Positions 52,197-63,100 are shown, counted from the first letter of the stretch. The stretch is 64,000 bases of DNA from Paenibacillus gallinarum (GCF_014836635.1 NZ_JACSQL010000011.1:106672-170671), one strand, 5' to 3'. Notes: a model not told the origin generated them from the letters alone. A program made the numbers and translations.

Positions 52197-52377
52197 AGTA
52201 ATTCCCCCTATAGGTTTATATTTTGTTAAGTGCTTTTGCCATTTATCTTCAGGCTCAATGTCGGTGCATGTGCCGCACCCTACATAGTCCGTAAAGCAAA
52301 GAATTAAATTTTCTTCCGTTGGTTCGTGTTCATTGTGTAGCGCTTTTTCGATTAATTCCGATATGGTAAATCCCCAT
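52197..52377 (-). pseudogene. Frameshifted coding remnant upstream of 51915-52196
   Basis: In the frame of the downstream gene the sequence reads T-I-S-E-L-I-E-K-A-L-H-N-E-H, then E-E-N-L-I-L-C-F-T-D-Y-V-G-C-G-T-C-T-D, with no start codon. A single extra T in ATGGGGATTTACC separates it from an ATG at 52377; removing it restores M-G-I-T-I-S-E-L-I-E-K. It has no stop before the downstream ATG, so it may once have been part of one longer gene. The C-x-C-x-x-C cluster suggests a metal site. A sequencing error is possible. Confidence 0.45.
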
Positions 52378-52495
52378 CACTCACATCAGACTTTCATCGT
52401 TACAACGCGGTGTTACATGAAGTTAACTCCATCACTTTTTAATTTTATTTTAAATTGTTTACGGAGACTACTTGATACGTACTATCCTCAACATA

Positions 52496-52559
52496 TAAAA
52501 AACCCATAGCTTTTCACGTCCCCAAATAATTAATGGGTAGCGGATGCTACGGGTTTCTG
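52496..52559 (-). terminator. Long terminator repeat, copy 1
   Basis: AAACCCGTAGC pairs with GCTATGGGTTT across a conserved loop of about 35 bases containing TACCCATTAAT. On the minus strand a T run follows. The same element recurs at 56840-56901. It ends the GLUG-SLH gene. Confidence 0.75.
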
Positions 52560-52595
52560 GTTTATGTTGGTGAAATATAGATTAACTCTTCAAAC

Positions 52596-55500
52596 CTACT
52601 CTTTTACTATTTGCATTAATCTATGAATCATGACAGCAGCTTCCGCTCTAGTCACATGTGCTTTAGGCAAGAAATTCCCGTTTGGATAGCCCTCAATAAT
52701 ATTATGAATAGTTGCTAAGCGTACGTCTTCTTGCGCCCACTTAATAACATTCTCAAAGTCTTTAAACTTCACAAGTTCCTCAGTATCTTTATCCAATTGT
52801 GCACGTCTAAGTACATTAGATAACATGATACTAGCTTGCTCTCTTGGGATGTCTAAGTTTGGACGATATGTGTTATCATTAAAGCCTTTGGTAACACCAT
52901 TGACTAGTGCTTTATTTAACTCACCGGCATACCAAGCATTTCTGCTTAGGTCTTTAAATACTGGAACCTCCGCTTTGCCATCAGTGAAGTTAAATGCACG
53001 TTGAATCATAATAGCGAATTCAACACGACTAACTGTTTCCGAAGCTTGGAAGGTGTTATCAGGATAACCTACGATAACTCCGTCATGTACTAATTCCCTA
53101 ACTGCTTCCTTAGCATACTCAGGAATGTTATCTTTGAAGACTGGAGACTCTACTACAATCTCAGCATCCTCTTCCACTTCGGGTTCCTTATCTGGTGCAG
53201 GCGTTTGTCCTGTTCCCGGAGTAATGACTGCTGGAGGCGTTGTATCCACCACAGGCGGTTTAGTGTCCTCCACCGGAGGTGTTGGTTCTACTTCATCCAC
53301 TGGTGGAGTTGCGTCTTCCGCAGGCGGTTCTACTTCATCCACTGGTGGCGCAGGCTCAACATCGGTTGGTGGCTCGACATCCACTGGTGGCTCAGGTTCC
53401 GGATCAACCACTGGCGGTGTTGGCTCTGGGTCAACTACCGGAGGTGTTGGCTCAGGATCAGGGTCTACCACTGGTGGCTCAGGGGTTATGATTACTTCCC
53501 CATTTCTAGTGGTTCCGTACTTGGTCATAGCGATAACGTTATAAACGTAGTTTCTTCCAACCTCTAAGTTATCTACATGTAATACGGTAGAATCAACCAC
53601 TGTTTGGGCTCTTTCTGGTTTCCCAGTTTCCCACACAATATAATACTCCGTATTTGGAACGTCTTCCCAGCTAATATCAGCTGTGTTGCCCGTAACCGTT
53701 ACTTCAACTAATGGGTGTTCCGCGATTGGCCAAACTAGACGGGAACTGTCGACGTTCTCCAATTGTGTTAGCTTTCTCCAAGGGCCACCATCAAAACCTC
53801 CATAGCTAGTTGTGGCTGTGATATCATTTTGTGTAATTGCGTTATCCACTACTCCCGGTATACCCTTAGAATAAATCAGATTAGGTCCTGGCACTCCAGT
53901 TGTAGTGGTAAGTACGTTACTTAACCCAACTGTTCCACTGCCTGTCCATTGTGCAGGTATCGCAGAATTTTCAGATGTGAATACTGTGGGAGCATAAGTA
54001 TCTTTAAACACTAAAGTTTTACCTTGGCTACTGTTAGTTAGGTTTCCAATTAACACACCAACTTCACTGCCTGACGCTATGTGCATTGTGTTATCGATAT
54101 AAATTTCTTCAAAAGCAAATAACTTAGAGTTTCCAGCCATTGGTGCTGAACTAATACTATCAACACTTAGATAGCTTACAAGGCCTCCAACCATATTCGA
54201 AGTTCCGCTAGTTTGGTTGATATTAATAATGTTAGCTACTTTAGATGGTAACTTAGTTATACTATTACCTGCCATTCCACCAACTCGTGTAAGATTACCT
54301 GCTATGTTTGCATTAAAGGTATTATAAGTATAACTATCTTTAACACCACCAGAACCCGTACCTATCAGACCACCTAAGGCGCTGAATGCTCCTGTCCAAT
54401 TAATTGTAAATTCCGATCTATTACGGTAATCAAACGAACCACTTCCAACTAGTCCACCAATGTAAGAACTTTCTCTAGTTGCTGAGCCTGCCATGGTTAG
54501 CTTAACAGTGTTGTCGTTAACTTTAGTGTTAGTAGCTGTAGTACCGGCTAAGCCTCCCAAGAATCCAACGCTACCAGTTACATTAGCATTCATGTCAAAC
54601 TTAACATCATTTCCTAGCAGGTCACCAACAAGTCCACCGCCTACTAAACCTCCGAAGAAGGTTATACTCTGGCCATCATAATTCATAGTAGCATTTACTT
54701 CACTGTCGTGCACAGATGTAGCTCTACCAGCTAAACCTCCTGAGTGTAGCATACCTTCACCAGTAACAGTCATAGTTCCTTCATACTTAGAATTGCGGAG
54801 GTCTCCACCTTCTCCTTGTACTCCACCAAATGCTGTGAGAGACTTAGTATGAAGGTTAAAGTCAACTTTCACATTAGTGTCACTAATCACCGTATCAGTC
54901 ATTGCGGAACCCACTGCTCCGCCAATACTTATTACCCTGTTGCTCAGCTTGCTCACTTCGCCCGCGGTAATGGTTCCAGTCACAGTTAATCCTTTAATTT
55001 TTGCTGGCGTACGGAAAATATTACCTATCCCTCCGGACACATATTGCACTTCATTAACATGAATATCATTATTGCTACTGGTGCCTTCTACAGAACCACC
55101 TTCCATATAACCTATGATTCCACCAATATAGGAGGCGTTAAGTGTTGGACTGTGCAGTCCAAGGTTAGCACTTCCCCCTGACACAGCTATATTCGTAGCG
55201 TTCCCTACAAGTCCACCCACGTTCCTCATGCTACTTCCTGTTGGCACTGACCCATCAAAGGTTACGGAGCCTACGACAGCAACTAAGGTGTCATTTGCCG
55301 ATCTGCCAACAGCTCCGCCTATAGATGATGACGGTCCTAGCCAGCTAAACGAAGATATAGTTGCAACGCTATTACTAATGCTGTTTCCTGTACTTTCCCC
55401 GATAAGACCGCCGACACCAACGACACCCTTTGTTGTGATGTTACTCAAGTCGACACTACTGTCACTTATCTTCACATTAGTGCCTGCCCCTACTAATCCT

Positions 55501-56234
55501 CCAGTTCCTAGCACACCACCAGTTCCTAGATTTATATTACTTAAAGAAGAGTTAATAACTCGTATGTTACTAATTTCAACATTTGTTCCTAGTCCAACGA
55601 GTCCACCTAGGGAGCTAATACCACCGCCACTTATATCCATATCTTCAATAACAATATCTTTGATCGTGGAATCAACTGCTTCTGCGGCAATACCGCCTAA
55701 AGGCTTGTTCTCATCAGAATGGATAATAGGTCTAACGTATTTAAGATTACTAATTTCTGCGTTCTCTAGTCTAGCGAATATACCTGTTTCTCCAACATAG
55801 TTTTCAATACTAAACCCGTTACCGTCAAGTGTCCCAGTAAACTCGGGTATAATCTCCCAAGGCTTGTTATCCATATTAATGTCTTGCGTTAACTCATAAT
55901 TACCGCTTGGATTATCCGCAATTGCTTGCAACTCTTCCCAAGTGCTAATCTGTATTACATCACCCACTGCTAACGTACTAAGGTCTTGATATGTACTCTC
56001 TTCAACGGTGTCAATTGACTCTGTATCATCCTTACTAACATCCACTACTTCATTACTAATTTCTACTTGCTCATTACTAACTTCCTTGTTGTCTACCTCT
56101 ACCTCTGGTGTCTGATTATTTTCTGTCTGGTTTGGTGTAGAGTTCTCAATTCCTGCTCCGAGGACTACCGCAGGACTAATTAAATTTGCTGAGACTGTCA
56201 GTGCTGTTACTGTTGTCAATAATTTCTTTTTCAT
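52596..56234 (-). CDS. GLUG-repeat/FN3/SLH surface protein, 1212 aa
   Basis: A signal peptide (K-K-K-L-L-T-T-V-T-A-L-T-V-S-A-N-L-I-S-P) is followed by an acidic, Asn-rich region. From about residue 110 to 730 comes a long series of GLUG-type repeats (G-G-L-V-G, G-G-I-I-G, G-G-A-V-G), which fold as a beta-helix and occur in adhesins. A fibronectin-like domain (about 850-920) is followed by a V-D-P-E-P-T-P-P-type linker and three SLH repeats (S-R-V-E, P-R-E-Q, T-R-A-E). It is probably a surface adhesin. GGAGG precedes the ATG at 56234. It is flanked by two copies of one terminator element. Confidence 0.92.
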   Translation of the reverse strand: MKKKLLTTVTALTVSANLISPAVVLGAGIENSTPNQTENNQTPEVEVDNKEVSNEQVEISNEVVDVSKDDTESIDTVEESTYQDLSTLAVGDVIQISTWEELQAIADNPSGNYELTQDINMDNKPWEIIPEFTGTLDGNGFSIENYVGETGIFARLENAEISNLKYVRPIIHSDENKPLGGIAAEAVDSTIKDIVIEDMDISGGGISSLGGLVGLGTNVEISNIRVINSSLSNINLGTGGVLGTGGLVGAGTNVKISDSSVDLSNITTKGVVGVGGLIGESTGNSISNSVATISSFSWLGPSSSIGGAVGRSANDTLVAVVGSVTFDGSVPTGSSMRNVGGLVGNATNIAVSGGSANLGLHSPTLNASYIGGIIGYMEGGSVEGTSSNNDIHVNEVQYVSGGIGNIFRTPAKIKGLTVTGTITAGEVSKLSNRVISIGGAVGSAMTDTVISDTNVKVDFNLHTKSLTAFGGVQGEGGDLRNSKYEGTMTVTGEGMLHSGGLAGRATSVHDSEVNATMNYDGQSITFFGGLVGGGLVGDLLGNDVKFDMNANVTGSVGFLGGLAGTTATNTKVNDNTVKLTMAGSATRESSYIGGLVGSGSFDYRNRSEFTINWTGAFSALGGLIGTGSGGVKDSYTYNTFNANIAGNLTRVGGMAGNSITKLPSKVANIININQTSGTSNMVGGLVSYLSVDSISSAPMAGNSKLFAFEEIYIDNTMHIASGSEVGVLIGNLTNSSQGKTLVFKDTYAPTVFTSENSAIPAQWTGSGTVGLSNVLTTTTGVPGPNLIYSKGIPGVVDNAITQNDITATTSYGGFDGGPWRKLTQLENVDSSRLVWPIAEHPLVEVTVTGNTADISWEDVPNTEYYIVWETGKPERAQTVVDSTVLHVDNLEVGRNYVYNVIAMTKYGTTRNGEVIITPEPPVVDPDPEPTPPVVDPEPTPPVVDPEPEPPVDVEPPTDVEPAPPVDEVEPPAEDATPPVDEVEPTPPVEDTKPPVVDTTPPAVITPGTGQTPAPDKEPEVEEDAEIVVESPVFKDNIPEYAKEAVRELVHDGVIVGYPDNTFQASETVSRVEFAIMIQRAFNFTDGKAEVPVFKDLSRNAWYAGELNKALVNGVTKGFNDNTYRPNLDIPREQASIMLSNVLRRAQLDKDTEELVKFKDFENVIKWAQEDVRLATIHNIIEGYPNGNFLPKAHVTRAEAAVMIHRLMQIVKE

Positions 56235-56331
56235 TGTTTCCTCCATATAATAAAATTCTTACCATACCTAAATGTACCTAATGTTTAACTTGAAATATTT
56301 TGCCTCAACCACCTCCTTAAAGGGCATTTAT

Positions 56332-56679
56332 CTAACCAGCTAGTGGTTTTAATTTAGATCTCTTTAATTTCATTTCATATACTTTTTCTTGATCTAATTC
56401 ACATTCGTCTTCTTGACTATACATTTGAATTTGGTCGTATACCATTTGCATTACTGGTCTAGCTAGTTCATCTCTTAGTAAAGCTAAACGACTAATTAGT
56501 TGTTTATCGCAGCCACTTGTTTGTAACGTTTTGCAGAGTGTCCCTAATACGATACAGCATGTATGTACTTGTTCCATGTACTGAAACTTATCTATTTTAT
56601 GGTTAAGATAATTATCTGTTATACCGTATATCGTTGATTTAATTGAATTTTCTATATGTTCATAGCTGCTACTTAGCAA
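56332..56679 (-). CDS. Unknown helical protein, 115 aa (TTG start)
   Basis: I do not recognise this protein. It is mostly helical with four cysteines and a charged C-terminus. AAAGGTGG lies about 10 bases before the TTG at 56679. It is followed by the GLUG-SLH gene after about 100 bases. Confidence 0.6.
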   Translation of the reverse strand: MLSSSYEHIENSIKSTIYGITDNYLNHKIDKFQYMEQVHTCCIVLGTLCKTLQTSGCDKQLISRLALLRDELARPVMQMVYDQIQMYSQEDECELDQEKVYEMKLKRSKLKPLAG

Positions 56680-56839
56680 AAGTTTTAATCCACCTTTCTA
56701 TTTATATATATATCTAATATATCGACGATACTTAGTAATTTATAAAATAAATGGAAAAAATTAATTTGCCTTAATCAGGGGGAATTTGTCTTTTGAGTGG
56801 ATCAGAACCCATTAATCAAAAACTCATTAATATATAAAT

Positions 56840-56901
56840 ATATAAAAACCCGCAGCATATCGCGCCACCCAATTATTAATGGATAGCACATGCTACGGGT
56901 T
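56840..56901 (-). terminator. Long terminator repeat, copy 2
   Basis: AAACCCGTAGCA pairs with TGCTGCGGGTTT with a loop that repeats TATCCATTAAT as in copy 1 at 52496-52559. On the minus strand TTTTTATAT follows. It ends the DUF3916-like gene. Confidence 0.75.
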
Positions 56902-56918
56902 TTAAGTTTTGATTTGAG

Positions 56919-57437
56919 TCAGTTCCATTCTCCAATAAACCAAATTTCTCCTTCTAATTGACGATCCTCTTCACGAATAAACTCTCTAAAACCTGTGATT
57001 TGCCAGTGAGGAGGTATGTTTAGGCCCCAATCTCGTATCAGTTTTCCTGGATCAGGTTGTTCGATTCGGCGAAGGTTCGGATTGATCGGATGAATGAAGC
57101 GGTCAAAATCGGCGTCTCGTGTACCAATAATGATTTGAGAACTCCAAAGATCGCCGACGTCTAGGACGACCATGACCTGAAATAATTCTTTACTTGGTGG
57201 ACGCTGCTGGATTAAATGTTCAGCACGATCAATCATTGTTTGAATGCATCGGCGTTTCTCTTTCATTGGTGTTCGTTCTGAACGAAGAAATGCTTGTGAT
57301 GCTGGTATTTCGAGATGCCAGCAATCGTTATGAAATGAACTAACTTCCGGAAAATGTTCGGTATATACTTCAATGCGTCGAATGATACGATCAGCATTTC
57401 GTCGGGCGCCCCGAATTTTGCTGTTTTCAGATTTCAT
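56919..57437 (-). CDS. DUF3916-like protein, 172 aa
   Basis: The pattern fits DUF3916: a basic start (R-G-A-R-R-N-A), F-P then W-H-L-E-I-P, S-E-R-T-P-M-K-E-K-R-R-C-I-Q-T-M-I-D-R-A, and S-S-Q-I-I-I-G in the second half. This family occurs in Bacillus and relatives and has no assigned function. GAGGAGACG-type sites lie upstream of the ATG. A copy of the long terminator follows. Confidence 0.65.
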   Translation of the reverse strand: MKSENSKIRGARRNADRIIRRIEVYTEHFPEVSSFHNDCWHLEIPASQAFLRSERTPMKEKRRCIQTMIDRAEHLIQQRPPSKELFQVMVVLDVGDLWSSQIIIGTRDADFDRFIHPINPNLRRIEQPDPGKLIRDWGLNIPPHWQITGFREFIREEDRQLEGEIWFIGEWN

Positions 57438-57572
57438 GACGAGGAGACGTCCCTTCTTTTTTATTTTGGGATTTTTGATTATAAAGCATCTTTACGTTTC
57501 TATCACCAGTTATCTATTTATTTTAAAATTTCACAAAAAATTGTCACCGCTTATAGACGTTTCATGCTTTGT

Positions 57573-58016
57573 TTATTCCCCTGCAGCTTGCGGGTACATT
57601 TCACTGATCATGGTTTCTACCATCTCTAGTTGCTGGTAAATATCTGATAAATAGTCACTGATTTTCTCCCCTGGTTGTCTGGGCAATCTCAAGGCTTTGT
57701 CACTTGCTTGATTTGCATTATATTTCGCATCCTTCAAGTCGCATAGTACCTGTTTTACATAATCAATATCATCTTTATTAAGATCCTCATATATGTTATC
57801 GGTCTGATGTAGTTGACTAGTAATAATCTTCGTACCAATGGTATCGCTAGACGATAAGATTTCCCCTTTGTCTTCAGCCGCTAGGAAAACTGAATACTCT
57901 ACGCCCGTGTGATCGAAGAATGCCTTTGCTGCTTTTTTCTCAGCATCATTACCTGTAAAAATTTTAGGTTCCTCTACACAATCCATTGCTACTGGAACAA
58001 ATACAGCTATTTTCAT
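57573..58016 (-). CDS. Unknown protein, 147 aa
   Basis: I do not recognise this protein. It starts with a beta strand (M-K-I-A-V-F-V-P-V-A-M) and ends with a long acidic helix. GAGGCGTG lies before the ATG at 58016. It lies 16 bases after the stop of 58033-58245, so they may be one transcript. Confidence 0.6.
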   Translation of the reverse strand: MKIAVFVPVAMDCVEEPKIFTGNDAEKKAAKAFFDHTGVEYSVFLAAEDKGEILSSSDTIGTKIITSQLHQTDNIYEDLNKDDIDYVKQVLCDLKDAKYNANQASDKALRLPRQPGEKISDYLSDIYQQLEMVETMISEMYPQAAGE

Positions 58017-58032
58017 GTTATCACGCCTCACT

Positions 58033-58245
58033 TTAATGGTTTAATAGTTCTCCACGATCGCATATCTCACCGCGTTCAAGAAAGAAATCAAGTTCTCCAC
58101 TCATTTCGTCAAGATCCCGTTCCGGAAGATAACCAAGATCCTCTAATATAATGCCTAATTCATTGTCATTAACGATATTCAATGCGGTAATTGCGCTGTT
58201 GAGCAGCGTTAAGGCGTTCTGTTGTTCTTCTGATAACCTTTTCAT
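58033..58245 (-). CDS. Unknown small helical protein, 70 aa
   Basis: I do not recognise this protein. Two helices with Leu/Ile/Glu dominate, and the end is acidic. CAGGAGG precedes the ATG at 58245 by 6 bases; the longer reading from 58290 is not supported. Confidence 0.6.
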   Translation of the reverse strand: MKRLSEEQQNALTLLNSAITALNIVNDNELGIILEDLGYLPERDLDEMSGELDFFLERGEICDRGELLNH

Positions 58246-58342
58246 AAATACCTCCTGCAGTTGTCTTGAAAATATCAAAGATTTTTTCACCTAAATGAAC
58301 TAAGCGCCTCGTAGTGAGACGCTCTTCATTTAGAGGTTTTAC

Positions 58343-59038
58343 TTAGGAAATTGTTTTTTTATCAACAATCCCAATTTCATCAAGGGATGTTAGTGGTTCC
58401 TCATAATATCCACGCTTGAAACTATTCTCTCGGGCTGTGTCGCGGTCATAAATAAGACCTGCATCTTTGAGTTGACGATTTATATCGCGCTGTTCTTGAA
58501 GACTTTCGGCGTGATCAGATTCGAGACGAGATTTCCATTCCTCTACGAAAGCGATCGCATCTTCGATATTGACAAATTTTTTATTAATCTCTTCATCTCT
58601 ATATTTATCTTCAACGTAAGTGTAATCTCGGTAGGAACTATCGACTGCATTGATAATTTCAGAGATTGACATTTTTGATCCACGTACATGAACGACGTGT
58701 TTGAATTTTTTCAAATTCCTTTTTCTTGATATGGAAATCACAAATTCGTATGTTGCCACTTTGAGTTCATAAAATTGGACCCATTCGTTTTCATGCGATG
58801 AAGAGTAATCGTCGTTATACCTTTCTTGCCATTCAGTTGTATTTTGATCATATCTTGCGATTTGAGCCATACGCTGCATAAAAACAACATTACGTCCAGA
58901 TTCTCGAAAGTTTGTTTCAGCGGTTTTTAATTTTTCTTGAAGCTTTATGACCTCATTCCGGTCTTGAGTGTAAATATTAATCAGATCAGTGATTCTTTCT
59001 TGAATTGTTTGTGTTTGGATAGCTTGTGCTGTTGTCAT
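58343..59038 (-). CDS. Unknown coiled-coil protein, 231 aa
   Basis: I do not recognise this protein. It has long charged helices at the N-terminus (I-K-L-Q-E-K-L-K-T-A-E) and C-terminus and a central mixed part. Coiled-coil interactions are likely. Confidence 0.6.
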   Translation of the reverse strand: MTTAQAIQTQTIQERITDLINIYTQDRNEVIKLQEKLKTAETNFRESGRNVVFMQRMAQIARYDQNTTEWQERYNDDYSSSHENEWVQFYELKVATYEFVISISRKRNLKKFKHVVHVRGSKMSISEIINAVDSSYRDYTYVEDKYRDEEINKKFVNIEDAIAFVEEWKSRLESDHAESLQEQRDINRQLKDAGLIYDRDTARENSFKRGYYEEPLTSLDEIGIVDKKTIS

Positions 59039-59055
59039 AATTATCCGCTCCTTTT

Positions 59056-59250
59056 TTATATAGCAACATGAATGCGCTTTAGCGCAGTCGTTGCGTTTTT
59101 ATAGGTATTACTGTTAAGTCTATGTTTTTTACCAAGCTGGGACGGTGTAAACGAGCAGATTGACTTCCATGCTTTTTGGTCTTCGATCAGATACCAATTT
59201 CCACCTACACACGCGGCAAGAACTCCTGGGCGTTTCGTGTATAAAGTCAT
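59056..59250 (-). CDS. Unknown small basic protein, 64 aa
   Basis: I do not recognise this protein. It is basic and hydrophobic, with strand-rich start (G-V-L-A-A-C-V-G-G-N-W-Y-L-I) and helical end. AAAAGGAGG precedes the ATG. It sits 17 bases upstream of the coiled-coil gene. Confidence 0.6.
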   Translation of the reverse strand: MTLYTKRPGVLAACVGGNWYLIEDQKAWKSICSFTPSQLGKKHRLNSNTYKNATTALKRIHVAI

Positions 59251-59482
59251 AATAGTACCTCCTTTTACATTGGCTTTAAGGTCTCACTTTGTTAGAGCCT
59301 TCCAATCACTTTTGTTTAGACTCTTATTTCAGATCCTTAATCGATTTCTTCTTCTCAGGTTGTTTGAGAAGGAGAAATATGTTTTCTCTTTTTCGTTTAT
59401 GTAGTTCTGAAAAATGATTTATAGATGATTCCGCAAATGCTGAGGCAGCTCTATAGGAAGGGTGAGGATTTATTTTTAAAAT

Positions 59483-59520
59483 AAAAAGGACGCCCATATG
59501 GATATATGAACGCCCTCTTT
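59483..59520 (-). terminator. Terminator after 59532-59888
   Basis: GGGCG-CATAT pairs with ATATG-CGTCC (mismatches), followed on the minus strand by TTTTTATTTT. Confidence 0.6.
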
Positions 59521-59531
59521 ATTACTTCATT

Positions 59532-59888
59532 TTATTTTAGTATTTTTATTTCTTTTGCTTCCCATACTTCCCATTCAGAATTCGACCAGTTATAAAGTTT
59601 ATATAATGTCATTAAACCTTCAGACTCTACTATTATGCAGTTAGATTCCTTTACTTTTTCACGAGTCATATCACTCACTTTTATTAACTCTATACTTCCG
59701 TCGTTCATCCTAAGGGAAATCAAATGTAAATCTCCCGTTTTACCTTTCTTGGCATACGGTACATTGAGTAGAGGAAATAAAGTTTCACTCCCAATGATGT
59801 GAGGTTCGGAATAAGGGTCATTTCCATCTATTACTATATCACCAACTACACAGCTAGCTTTTGCAACTTTCTCTTCTAATGTTGTCAT
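59532..59888 (-). CDS. Unknown protein, 118 aa
   Basis: I do not recognise this protein. It is beta-rich with a Trp-rich end (W-S-N-S-E-W-E-V-W-E-A). GGAGGG lies upstream of the ATG. Confidence 0.6.
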   Translation of the reverse strand: MTTLEEKVAKASCVVGDIVIDGNDPYSEPHIIGSETLFPLLNVPYAKKGKTGDLHLISLRMNDGSIELIKVSDMTREKVKESNCIIVESEGLMTLYKLYNWSNSEWEVWEAKEIKILK

Positions 59889-60101
59889 TGTTAACCCTCC
59901 TTGGTAGTGTTTGTACTCAGGAATTCTTATAAGTTAAGTACTTTCAATAATGCTGCCTTACTTACTGTACCTTTTCTATTTTCTAGGCTTTATTGATTTA
60001 TACATTGCAAGTTGTTACTGGTTGATGGGCTGAGATGGATGGAGCCTGCTCCTCTCAGCCATATCGTCACCTGTTTTTCGTATAAATTTTGCTTGCCGTT
60101 C

Positions 60102-63100
60102 TTATAGATTCGACCACAAATAAAATGTCTTTTCTACCATATCAACGTATGCATTCAAGTTGAGCGCCTGAATCATAGCAGCTGCACGATCGCTGGGTAG
60201 ATCATCTATACTGCTATTGAATAGCGCGATTTTTTGATCGTCGGGCATAGCTTTTATTTTTTGTGATTTAGCCTCGTCTCTATAGTACATGGATGTGCGA
60301 TTACGGTTATGAGCTTTAAGATCGAACCCATTTTGCAGTAAGATTTGTAGCGCATCCACATCATGTTCCCAAAGGTTAGAATACGAGAGATCGCCTCTTT
60401 GATAATCGTTGTACCTTTTATCCCATGTTGCTTTATTAATGGGGCTCCGTGTTGCGAGTCTTACTTCTTGCACCACTTTCCTTCCAACTTCCTTGATAAG
60501 GAACACGCGGTTATGACTCTGCAAAGTTTCGAGGGTGATTTCACCGGTTTCTTTATTAAATGAGTTTGCATACACATAGCGGTGAGTATCCCCTGAACTT
60601 GAAATAATCCACTGAAAGAATCTAAGCGCGGTCTGTGGCGTGCCGGCATGTAAATGATCATTAACGAAGTCACGAAGGATCTTATCGGCGAGTGACCGTT
60701 TAAACCCTTGGTTGACCGGATTTACAAATGCTTTACTGGACAGATATTTTGCCAGAATATGATCAATGATTGCCGGATGATCTAAGTTCTGGGTGAGCTG
60801 CGGACCTTCCCAGGAGTTGAGTGTCCCCCCTTTAGCGGAGGTAATCTTCCCGTTATAGCTTTCCAAGCGATTATTAGAATCTTTAGATACGAATCTGTCG
60901 AGTCGTTCTGAATCAATTTTAATATACATATCTTTTGAAACTTCTTCTAGAACGCGATCATTCTCTTCGGCTGAGATGTCCATTGTATATAAACCATCTG
61001 TATTGGTCGAAGGTACGCGGGCACCAGCGAGTGTTTGTGCCTGGCCAATACGCCATGCGAATAGCTGACCAATGATCCGCATCGAAATAATTGCATTGTT
61101 AGCACGGATATTGTTATCGAATTTTGCATCCCCCATGCCAGATGCTGCGTTGATCAACAGCTTTCGGGAATCTTGCTCTATATCTGCGTCGTTACGAACT
61201 TCTTCCGGAAGAGACTGATCTTTTGATTCTTCCTTTTTACCGGCACGCTCCAAATACATGTCATAATACGGATCTGTTGGCTCACCATTTTCTTTATACC
61301 CATGATAGCTTGGGTTTACAAAGACAGATAAGCGAGAAAGGAGCAACGGATAAAAAGACTCGTAATCCTGATGATGACTAGCTCCGGCGCTGACATACAT
61401 ATATTTTGATTGGATGCTCCAACTACCTGATGAGTTTTTCTTGAATAGATCATTGTTCATCTTGTCCCGCCAAACCGCACTCGGTTTTAGTGAACCGTAT
61501 TTTGTGAACTCTTGGAGCTTAATTCTGCGATCGTTGCTAATTTTATCTTTTAGTCGATTCGGTATCTGCAAATGATCAGGGATCTTTATCGACGATTCAC
61601 TATTGAGGGCTTCAGTTATTGATGGATACAGACTTTTCACGTACTCTTGGATAATTTCATCCCTCTTGCTTTCTTCTTGGTCTTCTCGAAAACGTTTTAT
61701 ATTGATTTCAGCTCCATGAACGCCGCCGATAGAAAACTTAACAAAACAGGAAGAACGATGGACATGACCATTCTCATTTTTACGGTAGTAGAACAAATTG
61801 GTGTTATACGTAGACATTAATTCGCTGATATAAGACTTACCTAAACTCTCGATTCCGTTCGGATAATGTTTTTTGTAAGTTTTCGAGCTGTTAAAGTTTC
61901 GGCCACGTATTGCATCGTAAAACTGATAAATTTGCATGAAATCCTGGTGAGCAGGATCGTTTGGATCACTGGTAATGTTTTTTTCGAAAAAGGTCTTCGT
62001 GTCTTCCAGGATATCTGTTGGTACAACACCGAGTTTCTTTGCTTCCATTTCCGATGGGTACATGAAGGAAACTTTCTCAATGTCTTTAATCGGCTTATAA
62101 GGTGCGATGGCGTATTCAACGAATGAGGCACTTGTCGAGTCACGAGTAAGTCGGTTTTTACGTATGTTCAAATAGTTACCCGTATCAACTTGTGCTTCTT
62201 GATTTTCCGGATGACTTTCTTTTCGCTGACCATAGATTGTTTGCGGATATTCGCTGAGTAGCCGTCCTCGTATATTAAACGATTTTTGATAAATTCTATG
62301 TTCAAAAAGTGTTTGAAGATTCAAAACGTCACAGATGTTACAGCTCAAACGATCAGCGAATTGCTCCACCGTATTGATTTGTTCATTACTTTCAAACTTG
62401 TGGTATTCCTTGATCTGAAGACCGAGTGTACCAACCAAACGTTTAAAGTCGGTACCTTGTGATTTTTCGTTTAAACGAGCGACATCGATATAACGACCGC
62501 TTAAGATCCATCCTTTTCGCATTAACCAGCTTAGCTTAGAGTAATCCTCTTTCTGATCCTGGTGTAATGTTTTAGCGTAAGTAAGCCGTTTTGGCATATC
62601 GTTTCGCCATATATCTTCTTGCAGCTCATTATGGTAATTACGAATACTTCCTGCTGTAAGGGGTATTTCTTGTTCGGCGAGCACCGGACTATTTATAAAT
62701 CGCCGGGTGAAGTAATCTGGATGTACCTGAGAGAGCAAATTGGCCAAAATGGTCAAGTGATAGTTTTTAGAGTTATATCCGAAACGGAAACCATGACGAT
62801 TTTCGTCATAGTCTGGGTCCGTTTGTTTGACTGGGTAAAAGGCTGGATCGTATTTAACACCATTTGCTTCTTTGTCACGTTTTTGGACATGTGCGTTCAC
62901 GTACGTGGAAGCGTTGGTTAGCCCCAAACGCTTTGCAAAGCTCTGCATCCCAAGATATCCGCCGCTTTGGTTTGGATCTGGGTTAAACTCGCGAATGAAT
63001 CCGGTATTGCCGATATTCTCAAAAACAACTTCTGTTTTATTTGTACGAAGATTCGGGTTTAGCTGATAGATATACTCACGGATGTATTCTTCTCTCTGCA

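Noticed and set aside
53125..53567. Plus-strand Ser/Gly/Thr-rich ORFs
   Set aside because: They mirror the Pro/Glu/Val-rich linker of the GLUG-SLH protein on the other strand and have no ribosome binding site.
61841..62143. Minus-strand ORF of 100 codons inside the polymerase gene
   Set aside because: Out-of-frame shadow of a long open gene with polymerase motifs.
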